Positions 57,116 to 64,000 of a stretch of 64,000 bases of DNA are shown here, one piece after another; positions within the stretch are counted from its first letter, which is position 1; every line of letters starts with the position of its first letter. Where the stretch lies: NCBI RefSeq assembly GCF_024518675.1, contig NZ_JANIGL010000008.1, positions 1-64,000 of the forward strand, in the 5' to 3' direction. The stretch comes from Pseudoalteromonas shioyasakiensis. GTDB taxonomy: Bacteria; Pseudomonadota; Gammaproteobacteria; Enterobacterales; Alteromonadaceae. The notes under the pieces were generated by a model, which ran no database searches, had not been told where the DNA came from, and saw only the letters and a program-made list of their open reading frames with translations. A program made the translations under genes and the position numbers.

Positions 57116-59449
57116 ATGAGCACACTCTCTGCACGTTTAGCCACTGAGCTAAATGCTCAACAGCAGCAAATTGTTGCTGCTACAAAATTACTTGATGAAG
57201 GGGCAACTGTTCCCTTTATTGCTCGCTACCGTAAAGAAGTAACCGGTGGTTTAGATGATACTCAGCTACGTTTATTAGAGCAGCGTTTATCATACCTACG
57301 TGAACTAGAAGAACGTAGAACATTTATTTTAGCGACCATTAAAGCGCAAGATAAACTGACCACATCGCTTGAAGCAGATATAAATAATGCCGCTAGTAAA
57401 ACCGAGCTTGAAGACTTATACCTTCCTTATAAAGCAAAACGTCGTACTAAAGGTCAAATAGCGATAGAAGCAGGTATCGAGCCACTAGCTGATGCACTTT
57501 TTAAAGACCCGACTCTAGATCCTGAGCAGCAAGCAAGCCAGTTTATAAATAACGATGCAGGCTTTGCAGATAATAAAGCGGTTCTTGATGGCGCTAAGTT
57601 TATTCTAATGGAACGCTTTGCTGAAGATGCTAAATTATTAGCAAAGTTCCGTAGCCACATCAGTCAACATGGTCAGATAGAAGCAAGTATCATTAAAGGC
57701 CAAGAGCAAGCGGGAGCAAAATACCGAGATTACTTTGAGCACCAAGAGCCGCTTAAAAAAATCCCTTCTCACCGTGCGCTAGCCATGTTGCGCGCTCGCA
57801 ATGAAGGTATTTTACAACTAAGTATTAACCCTGAACCAAGTGCCGAAGACCCAAGTATTGTTTGTGCCATCATGATTGCCGATCACTATCGCCTTGATAT
57901 AAAAAGCCAAGCCGCCAGCGCATGGTTGATGACAGTGGTGCAATGGGCATGGAGAATAAAACTTGGCCTACATTTAGAAAACGAATTTTTAGCCGCCATG
58001 CGCGAAAAAGCCGAAACGGGTGCGATTGATGTATTTGCTAAAAATTTAAAAGACTTATTAATGGCGGCACCTGCTGGCGCACGCACAACACTTGGCCTTG
58101 ATCCTGGCCTACGTACCGGCTGTAAAATCGCAGTGGTTGATAGCACAGGTAAGTTATTAGCAACACAAACTATCTTCCCACATGCACCACAAAACCACTG
58201 GGATAAATCATTACGTACCCTTGAGCAATTATGTCGTCAACATAAAGTTGAGCTAATCGCCATTGGTAATGGTACTGCATCGCGTGAATCTGACAAACTA
58301 GTTGCTGAACTTATCAAAGCGAATAGCGAGCTTAAACTCAATAAAATCATGGTTAGCGAAGCCGGTGCATCGGTTTATTCTGCTTCTGAATTTGCCGCCA
58401 ATGAATTCCCTGATCTTGATGTATCATTACGTGGTGCAGTGTCTATTGCCCGTCGCCTGCAAGACCCTCTTGCCGAGCTGGTGAAGATAGAACCTAAATC
58501 AATTGGTGTGGGGCAATATCAGCACGATGTGTCACAAAGTCAGTTAGGTCAAACTCTAACAGCAGTGGTTGAAGATTGTGTAAATACCGTGGGTGTTGAT
58601 TTAAATATGGCCTCTGTGCCGCTGTTAACTCGTGTATCAGGGCTAAATAAAACCTTAGCGCAAAACATTGTTAACTATCGCGATGCTAATGGCTCTTTTG
58701 CCAAACGTTCAGAGCTTAAAAAAGTAGAGCGTTTAGGACCAAAAGCGTTTGAACAAGCGGCTGGTTTCTTAAAAATCAGTAACGGTAATGATCCGCTAGA
58801 TAACTCATCTGTTCACCCTGAAGCTTACCCTGTTGTTAAGCGTATTTGTGAGCAAAACAGTTTAGACGTTAACAGCCTTATTGGTAACTCTGAACTACTC
58901 AATAAACTCGTTGCTAACGACTACATTGATGATAAATTTGGCCTACCAACGGTGACCGATATTATTAGCGAGCTTGATAAACCGGGTCGCGATCCTCGCC
59001 CAGAATTTAAAACCGCTGAGTTTAAAGCCGGTGTTGAAAAAATCACTGACTTAAAACCCGGTATGATATTAGAAGGCGTCGTGTCTAACGTCGCAAACTT
59101 TGGTGCTTTTGTTGATGTGGGCGTACATCAAGATGGTTTAGTGCACATATCAGCAATCACGAATAAGTTTATTTCTGATCCCCGAGAAGTGGTTAAAGCT
59201 GGCGATATTGTGAAAGTAAAAGTAGTTGAAGTCGACGCTGCACGTAAACGCATTAGTTTCACCATGCGTTTAGATGATGACATTGATACTAGCAATAAAC
59301 CAGCCCCACCGACTAACCAAAAGCCGCAAACTAATGCTCGTGGTAACAATCACCAGTCTCGTGCAGCTAAACCCAAACGCGATACAGGTAATGCGATGAT
59401 GGGCAATGCCTTTGCCGATGCCTTCGCCAATGCCAAAGTGAAAAAATAA
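57116..59449 (+). CDS. tex: RNA-binding transcription accessory protein Tex
   Basis: Tex (E. coli YhgF) is a nucleic-acid-binding protein that affects transcription and virulence genes in several bacteria. The 777-residue product has the N-terminal Tex helical domain ([19 protein letters not shown]), a YqgF/RuvC-like nuclease-fold domain ([18 protein letters not shown]), helix-hairpin-helix motifs and a C-terminal S1 domain ([20 protein letters not shown], about residues 650-720). A low-complexity basic tail follows. AAAGG precedes the ATG. Confidence 0.96.
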   Translation: MSTLSARLATELNAQQQQIVAATKLLDEGATVPFIARYRKEVTGGLDDTQLRLLEQRLSYLRELEERRTFILATIKAQDKLTTSLEADINNAASKTELEDLYLPYKAKRRTKGQIAIEAGIEPLADALFKDPTLDPEQQASQFINNDAGFADNKAVLDGAKFILMERFAEDAKLLAKFRSHISQHGQIEASIIKGQEQAGAKYRDYFEHQEPLKKIPSHRALAMLRARNEGILQLSINPEPSAEDPSIVCAIMIADHYRLDIKSQAASAWLMTVVQWAWRIKLGLHLENEFLAAMREKAETGAIDVFAKNLKDLLMAAPAGARTTLGLDPGLRTGCKIAVVDSTGKLLATQTIFPHAPQNHWDKSLRTLEQLCRQHKVELIAIGNGTASRESDKLVAELIKANSELKLNKIMVSEAGASVYSASEFAANEFPDLDVSLRGAVSIARRLQDPLAELVKIEPKSIGVGQYQHDVSQSQLGQTLTAVVEDCVNTVGVDLNMASVPLLTRVSGLNKTLAQNIVNYRDANGSFAKRSELKKVERLGPKAFEQAAGFLKISNGNDPLDNSSVHPEAYPVVKRICEQNSLDVNSLIGNSELLNKLVANDYIDDKFGLPTVTDIISELDKPGRDPRPEFKTAEFKAGVEKITDLKPGMILEGVVSNVANFGAFVDVGVHQDGLVHISAITNKFISDPREVVKAGDIVKVKVVEVDAARKRISFTMRLDDDIDTSNKPAPPTNQKPQTNARGNNHQSRAAKPKRDTGNAMMGNAFADAFANAKVKK

Positions 59450-59461
59450 CGCGTAAACAAA

Positions 59462-59488
59462 AACGCCACAAACTGGGTTTGTGGCGTT
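59462..59488 (+). terminator. Terminator hairpin after tex
   Basis: AACGCCACAAA and TTTGTGGCGTT form a perfect 11-bp stem with a CTGGG loop, followed by a T-containing tail. It also faces the convergent barrel gene. Confidence 0.8.
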
Positions 59489-59512
59489 GCTGTTCTGCTA
59501 TTTAAATTTTCT

Positions 59513-60294
59513 TTAAAAATAATAACGAAATACTGCAGCTGCGATGTCAGCGTATTCATCTGTGTAACTGTAGGAAGCAGCAAACGCTATTTTATCAGTG
59601 ACTGCGTAATTTATACCCGCTTTTAACAGAAGGTTATTTTCACTTTCAACATCATGCAAACGTACATAACCAGCTCCTACACCATGTAAACGCTCATAAC
59701 CAACGCCTGCATTTATTTCAAATTGTTCGGTCAATAAATGTCGAATTTGTGCAGTTACTTCAAAAGAGTCAGCTGCTTCTGATCTTTCATAGTTTGTTTT
59801 TGAAACATCAATAACATTACCATCAGATTCAAGTCTATGTGCAAGTGTTTCCTCAGTTTTAATCTTACTTTTCCCATATTTCAGGGCATAGTCAACAGAA
59901 GTTTCTCTTGAAAGATGTTGAATGTATCCACAGCCAACATTATAGCGAGTTAAATATCCGTTGTTTCATGATAAGAATCTGTCATATTAGACGGGGAGGT
60001 GCCATCTGGTAGAGGAGCAAATGATGTAAATGCAGTAGTGCTAGAATAATCAACACGACTTTGAGAATATGAGCCTGTAACGTACCAATTTTCAGAAAGT
60101 TGTTTGCTAAGATTAATAACATACCCATCGTAACCAGAATACCTTGAGCTGTCAGGGTCTGTTTTATCATTGCTTTTAATGTCAGTTTTTGCATAGCCAA
60201 CTTCAACATAATCATAGCTTAGGCTTGATGCTTGATTTGCCGCTGCGGTGATTGAGAAAAGAGTTAAAGCGCCTGCGATTACTGCATATTTCAT
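59513..60294 (-). pseudogene. Frameshifted outer-membrane beta-barrel protein
   Basis: The 5' part (60294 to about 59950) encodes a signal peptide (MKYAVIAGALTLFSITAAAN) and barrel strands, then stops at HETTDI. The rest continues without stops in another frame from about 59952 (LTRYNVGCGYIQHLSRE...) to 59513, ending with barrel signature RYYF. Adding one T to the TTT run near 59951 would give one protein of about 260 residues. All beta-strand character is preserved on both sides. It is either a recent single-base deletion or a sequencing error. It resembles small outer-membrane barrel proteins of unknown function. Confidence 0.8.
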
Positions 60295-60430
60295 TTAATT
60301 GTCTTCCTTAATAAAATTCGCAGGAAAAGTAACAATTAGAAATGTTCTTAACAACATAAAATGCAATATAGTGTAAACAAACGTGAAACTTTTAATTGGG
60401 AGTCTTATATAATAGGCAAAAATTGACTAC

Positions 60431-61288
60431 TTAAATAGTCGCGGAAAAGCCTGCTTGTCCATAAGGTGAGGTTGCTGCTTGATAGAATTGCGCAATACGC
60501 CCTGCTCGCGCGTCAACATCAGCATCGCGTTTAGCTGTCGCAGTTTCAGAGTTTGTAATTGATGCACTTTGCTCGCCGGCATTATCTATTTTAAAACTTG
60601 CGCCATTGCCTTCATCGCTGTCATCGTTATTTTCAGGGGTTGTTAGCTCCGCTTGGGCTGCCGCAAGCTTTTGGGTCGCATCTGCAGCAATGGCTCTATC
60701 TGCACTTGAAGGTTCAGCTGGCGCAAGCGCTGCAGCGCGAACTGTTTGCATTTTCTCTATTGTGGCTTGTGGGTCGCCTTCGACTTCAGCAACATCTATT
60801 TGCACTTCACCGCCAACCGCATAATTTTGCCCATCAGGGCCGCGTTGGTATTCGTAACTCGGTGAGCCTGCATACTGACCACCGATAGATGCATGGGCTT
60901 GTTCGTGAACGCGCACTTCAGTGTCTCGCGCTTTCAGCTCTTCAATTTGTGCTGCGTCTAACTCTTCTTGCTCTGCTACTTGCTGCTCTTTTTTAGCTTC
61001 TTTTTGTTGTTCTTCGCTTTGTTGATCAGGGTTTTGTTCGCCCTGCTCTCGTTCTTGAACAACCGTTTCGTCAGCAACCTTACCTTTAGAATCGTAAGTA
61101 ACGCTTTCAGAGGTACCAGGTTGTTTAGCTTTATCATTATCACCAAGCGCTTTATTTTCAGCGTTACTCGGTTTAGTGGCCGCAGGAGGGGGAATTACTT
61201 CACGTAGTTGATTGTCACGCCGAGCGGTTTCCGTATAAACATTAGCCGTGTTTATATTTACATTAGGAAATGGCGTGACGATATTCAT
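60431..61288 (-). CDS. SprA-related putative metalloprotease (HExxH)
   Basis: The 285-residue product has a disordered, Gln/Glu-rich N-terminal half with a coiled coil (about residues 75-115), then the SprA-type core: ARDTEVRVHEQAHASIGGQY, SYEYQRGPDGQNYAVGGEVQID. HEQAH fits an HExxH zinc-protease motif, but activity of this family is not established. No signal peptide is present. A linker-rich C-terminus follows. It begins 6 bp after a small gene, so the two form an operon. Confidence 0.85.
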   Translation of the reverse strand: MNIVTPFPNVNINTANVYTETARRDNQLREVIPPPAATKPSNAENKALGDNDKAKQPGTSESVTYDSKGKVADETVVQEREQGEQNPDQQSEEQQKEAKKEQQVAEQEELDAAQIEELKARDTEVRVHEQAHASIGGQYAGSPSYEYQRGPDGQNYAVGGEVQIDVAEVEGDPQATIEKMQTVRAAALAPAEPSSADRAIAADATQKLAAAQAELTTPENNDDSDEGNGASFKIDNAGEQSASITNSETATAKRDADVDARAGRIAQFYQAATSPYGQAGFSATI

Positions 61289-61294
61289 ATTTAA

Positions 61295-61603
61295 TTAAAC
61301 TCGCACATCAATTAAAGTGCCCAGTACTTCATCAGCGGTTTGAATAGTTTGCGCATTCGCTTTCGCGTTAAACTCTTCAACTTTTAAGTTGACCAAAGCT
61401 TCATCGATTCGCGCGGGCTGCGAAACTGGCGCAGTCACGGCCTCTTCAGGGCGTGCTGCTTGTAATTGGCGCTGCTGCGCGAGCTGTGCATCGTCTTGCT
61501 GATCAATGCTGGCACGGTTAATCTCCGCGCTTGCCTTTTCAATACCTTGGCTGGCACGGTTAAACCCTTCTACCCCATTATTAAACACAGATCCGATTGG
61601 CAT
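61295..61603 (-). CDS. Small flagellin-rod-like helical protein (102 aa)
   Basis: I do not recognise a named family. The 102-residue protein is rich in Gln, Ala and Asn with helical character. Its C-terminus (NAKANAQTIQTADEVLGTLIDV) resembles the C-terminal helix of flagellar rod and hook proteins, which ends in a similar VLGTLIDI pattern. No signal peptide is seen. It is followed 6 bp later by the SprA-type gene, so a joint role is likely. Confidence 0.65.
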   Translation of the reverse strand: MPIGSVFNNGVEGFNRASQGIEKASAEINRASIDQQDDAQLAQQRQLQAARPEEAVTAPVSQPARIDEALVNLKVEEFNAKANAQTIQTADEVLGTLIDVRV

Positions 61604-61704
61604 ATTACACCTCCACCAATGTTAGATTTAATTAATTATCGCTCATAAAACAGACAAAATAAAGTATAAACCCTTTATATTTGCAGGCTTGCCATTACAC
61701 GTTT

Positions 61705-62442
61705 TTAAAGCATTGATTTAATAGCGGATAAGAATTCTGCTTTATGCGAGATAAACGGTGCATGCGATGCTTTATCGATAACTTCGTATTCAAAGTCACT
61801 GTGCAACGCTTTAATCTGAGTAATTGCTCGATACGGGACTAATGCATCGAGACGGCCAAACACCCCACGTACTGGCACCTTAGATGTTGCAAGCAAATCA
61901 CGTAAATCTTGTTGTTGTAAAATCTCAAGGCCTGCTGTCAGTGCTTCATTTTTAGGTGCAGGAAACTCATTTAATAATTGTTTTAGCTGCTTAATATCAT
62001 CCCGTGCACTTGTACTGCCCATGGCTTGGATTGCTAAAAATCGCTCTATGGTTTTTTCCCGGTGTGTAACTAATTGCTCTTTAAAGGCATTAAGCACGTC
62101 GGATTTTATGCCAGGCCACTCAAGTTGCTCGGCAAAAAATGGCGTTGATGCGACCAAAATAACTTTAGCGACTTTTTCGGGCCAATGCTTAGCAATATAC
62201 AGAGCAAACAAACCGCCCAAGGACCAGCCCATTAGTGTTGATTTAGGTTGTAATTGCTCACTTAGTTGCTTTGCCGCATCGTGGAGATTGTAAGGCTGCG
62301 GGCATTGCTGGCTGTTTCCGTAACCTGGTAAATCTAAGCACTTTACAGTGCCTGTGTGGAGAAATTCTAACTCAGGTAAAATTACCTGCCACACCCCTTG
62401 GTTCATACCCCAGCCGTGTAGTAGTACTAACTCGTTTTGCAT
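61705..62442 (-). CDS. bioH: Pimeloyl-ACP methyl ester esterase BioH
   Basis: BioH frees pimeloyl-ACP from its methyl ester for biotin synthesis. I start at the ATG of MQNELVLLHGWGMN (245 residues) and not at a TTG three codons before. The alpha/beta-hydrolase shows the oxyanion-hole LHGWGMN, the nucleophile elbow GWSLGG, and the closing His in KASHAPFISH. The ERFLAIQAMGS segment matches E. coli BioH. It is divergent from comF with 58 bp between, the usual gammaproteobacterial pairing. Confidence 0.95.
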   Translation of the reverse strand: MQNELVLLHGWGMNQGVWQVILPELEFLHTGTVKCLDLPGYGNSQQCPQPYNLHDAAKQLSEQLQPKSTLMGWSLGGLFALYIAKHWPEKVAKVILVASTPFFAEQLEWPGIKSDVLNAFKEQLVTHREKTIERFLAIQAMGSTSARDDIKQLKQLLNEFPAPKNEALTAGLEILQQQDLRDLLATSKVPVRGVFGRLDALVPYRAITQIKALHSDFEYEVIDKASHAPFISHKAEFLSAIKSML

Positions 62443-62500
62443 TTTTGCCAACCCTCATCCAAACTTAGCGCTCATAATAGCGTTTAAAGGAATGAATGCA

Positions 62501-63202
62501 ATGTCTAGCTTAAGTGAGCGTACCAGCGCCCTGTTTGATTGGTTTTTTCCATCATTCTGCACCCAGTGCCAAACCCCTATCAAAGCGAGCCAAGGTATTT
62601 GTGACTGTTGCCTCAACGATTTACCTCTATTGGATTTAAGTACGCAAGCAAACTTGTTACACCGGCCTGACATTATTGAGTTTTTCCCTGATTGCCAATT
62701 TGATCATTTAATTGCATGTGCCTGGTATAGACCCCCTTTTGATAATTGGCTCAGCCAACTAAAATTTAGCAATCAAATTTATTATAAAAAAGCATTGCAA
62801 CAAGTAATTAAGCAACAGCTAGCAGCCAGTAAGCTATGCTGTGAGCACTGGCCTGAGCTATTTATTATTTTACCTTTACACAACAAGCGGTTTCTACAGC
62901 GCGGGTATAATCAAGTAGCACAAACATGGGCGGCGTGTTTACCGGCAGATACAATCAACCTTAATTATCTACAAAGACCTAAAAAAACCAAAGCACAATC
63001 GAGCTTAACTAAAGCAAAAAGGATAAAAAATTTACAAGGTGCGTTCGTATGTAAGGATGATTTAACCGGAAAAACGGTGGCTATTGTAGATGATGTAATG
63101 ACCACTGGTGCAACACTCAATGCAGCAACAGTGGTTTTGAAAGAAGCTGGCGCTGAGCAAGTGTGGGCTTTTGTTACTTGCCTAACGCCACTAGGACGAT
63201 AA
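62501..63202 (+). CDS. ComF-family phosphoribosyltransferase-like protein
   Basis: I start at MSSLSERTSALFDWFFPSFC (233 residues) because AAAGG lies about 10 nt ahead. A zinc-finger-like region (FCTQC and CDCCLNDL, about residues 19-47) precedes a PRTase fold with the PRPP motif VAIVDDVMTTGATL (about residues 190-203). ComF/GntX proteins aid natural competence and DNA uptake in several bacteria, and E. coli GntX has been linked to use of DNA as a nutrient. The long upstream open frame is antisense to bioH and not real. Confidence 0.9.
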   Translation: MSSLSERTSALFDWFFPSFCTQCQTPIKASQGICDCCLNDLPLLDLSTQANLLHRPDIIEFFPDCQFDHLIACAWYRPPFDNWLSQLKFSNQIYYKKALQQVIKQQLAASKLCCEHWPELFIILPLHNKRFLQRGYNQVAQTWAACLPADTINLNYLQRPKKTKAQSSLTKAKRIKNLQGAFVCKDDLTGKTVAIVDDVMTTGATLNAATVVLKEAGAEQVWAFVTCLTPLGR

Positions 63203-63204
63203 TC

Positions 63205-64000
63205 TTATTCGCTGTTTGCTCTAAATGTATGACCAAAAAACAACGCATTGCTTAGTAAGCGACTAGTGCCGTACCAGTAACCTCTAAACACAGGGTTATC
63301 TGTCATGCCAATAACATTACCACGACTATAAGAATGAGCCACAAGGCCAGCTGCACCAGCAACTTGCTCTACGTTCACATCATCAGTAAATCCTGCTAAT
63401 AACGGCTTTTGTGTGTATTGCAATACATTGACAAATGGAGCTGATGAAGTCTCTAATAACCAGGTACTATTTTTAAACACAGGTAACGTTTTACGCTCAA
63501 GGGAATAGGTAAGTGGGTGTGTTAAATCAACATGCGTGTTGAATATTGCACCTGCAATGCGCTGTCTACCCGCTAAGTGATCTTTATCGCCATAGTTTAA
63601 GCCGCCTGTGTTAAATGCACTAGCAACATCTTGGCGCGATAAATAACCTGTTTTTAATAGTTGTTGGTCAACTAAAAACTTAGCGCCACCTTTGTGTCCC
63701 CAAATAACCCCGCCTTTGCGGACCCATGTTTTAATAGCAACTTTATCTGCATCACTCAAGCTGTTGTAATTACCATGCGCCAGTACGATATGACTATAGT
63801 CACTAAGCTCTAATCGCCCTAAGCGCTGCATTTCAACAATAGTAGGCGCAACACCTACAAAGCGGTCAAGGTAATACCACACTTCACCGACTTCATATTG
63901 ACTAGTACCTTGTCCACCCACTAGTAACACTTTAGGTGCTTTAACAACCGCGAGTGAGCGTGAGCCTAAATCGGCGCCTTTTGCTGTTAAACCAGAAGTA
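63205..64000 (-). CDS. C-terminal part of a large protein, cut by window edge
   Basis: The frame is open from the window end to 63205, giving at least 265 residues, and the start lies outside. The internal GTG and downstream Met are not likely starts, since the frame continues in TSGLTAKGADLGSRSLAVVK. The visible part has KVLLVGGQGTSQYEVGEVWYYL, HIVLAHGNYNSL and KGGVIWGHKGGAKFL, resembling a class-I glutamine-amidotransferase-like fold. Such a domain ends some Alteromonadales M14-type zinc carboxypeptidases, but without the N-terminal part I cannot assign it. Two bp separate it from comF. Confidence 0.7.
   Translation of the reverse strand, partial: TSGLTAKGADLGSRSLAVVKAPKVLLVGGQGTSQYEVGEVWYYLDRFVGVAPTIVEMQRLGRLELSDYSHIVLAHGNYNSLSDADKVAIKTWVRKGGVIWGHKGGAKFLVDQQLLKTGYLSRQDVASAFNTGGLNYGDKDHLAGRQRIAGAIFNTHVDLTHPLTYSLERKTLPVFKNSTWLLETSSAPFVNVLQYTQKPLLAGFTDDVNVEQVAGAAGLVAHSYSRGNVIGMTDNPVFRGYWYGTSRLLSNALFFGHTFRANSE

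Noticed and set aside
59482..59520. Possible loss of the 3' end of the barrel gene by the tex terminator
   Set aside because: The gene ends with a proper stop and C-terminal Phe; only the internal frameshift is abnormal.
62348..62500. N-terminal extension of the comF frame by about 50 codons
   Set aside because: It runs antisense through the 5' end of bioH and is not conserved; a good ribosome site favours 62501.

Overview
The window reads as one chromosomal stretch of a marine gammaproteobacterium, most likely Alteromonadales and close to Pseudoalteromonas. That placement is inferred from gammaproteobacterial gene orders (rplKAJL-rpoBC next to rpsL-rpsG-fusA-tuf, ompR-envZ divergent from greB-tex, bioH divergent from comF), a moderately AT-rich base composition, and accessory genes common in marine heterotrophs (GH97 glucosidase, PhoD, many envelope proteins). 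I see no prophage, integrase, transposase, CRISPR array or rRNA gene.

Region 1 (1-16300, all minus strand) is the transcription and translation core. In transcription order it holds tRNA-Trp, secE, nusG, a strong terminator, rplK, rplA, a promoter with the L10 leader, rplJ, rplL, an attenuator, rpoB, rpoC, tandem hairpins, the str promoter, rpsL, rpsG, fusA and the start of tuf. Three clear sigma70 promoters are visible: upstream of tRNA-Trp, rplJ and rpsL.

Region 2 (16363-24743) has deoC and then a plus-strand sulfate-assimilation cluster: cysG, cysD, cysN, an SLC13-type permease, cysC and cysQ. The cluster takes up sulfate, activates it to PAPS, makes siroheme for sulfite reductase and removes PAP. 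The sulfite and PAPS reductases are not here. A REP-like hairpin and an unknown 64-residue gene follow.

Region 3 (24789-34069) is accessory. It has a YdhF-type aldo-keto reductase, a four-gene exporter in the same order as Bacillus YknWXYZ (Yip1 protein, adaptor, ATPase, permease), two tandem Bor-like lipoproteins, a secreted EEP-family hydrolase with a DUF5329 protein, an iodotyrosine-deiodinase-type nitroreductase with an intact E-Y-K substrate triad, and a BigR/SqrR-type persulfide sensor divergent from a split YgaP (DUF2892 plus rhodanese). Two matched inverted repeats lie in that promoter.

Region 4 (34087-48651) holds phoD behind a possible Pho box, a four-gene minus-strand operon (DUF3224, small DUF4177-like, LysE, bacterial PH), an MsbA-like exporter followed by about 13 copies of a 7-bp tandem repeat, an OmpA-like lipoprotein, a solute-binding protein, chrA, an operon of two acyltransferases and a YbdG-type MscS channel, and the divergent polyamine genes speA and speE.

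Region 5 (48715-64000) holds a cupredoxin/beta-barrel pair, a GH97 glycosidase, envZ-ompR, greB, two unknown genes placed between greB and tex, tex, a frameshifted outer-membrane barrel gene, an SprA-type HExxH protein with a small partner, bioH/comF, and the 3' part of a large gene cut by the window edge. The best candidates for new biology are the persulfide-sensor locus, the deiodinase homologue, the YknWXYZ-like exporter and the cupredoxin/barrel pair.
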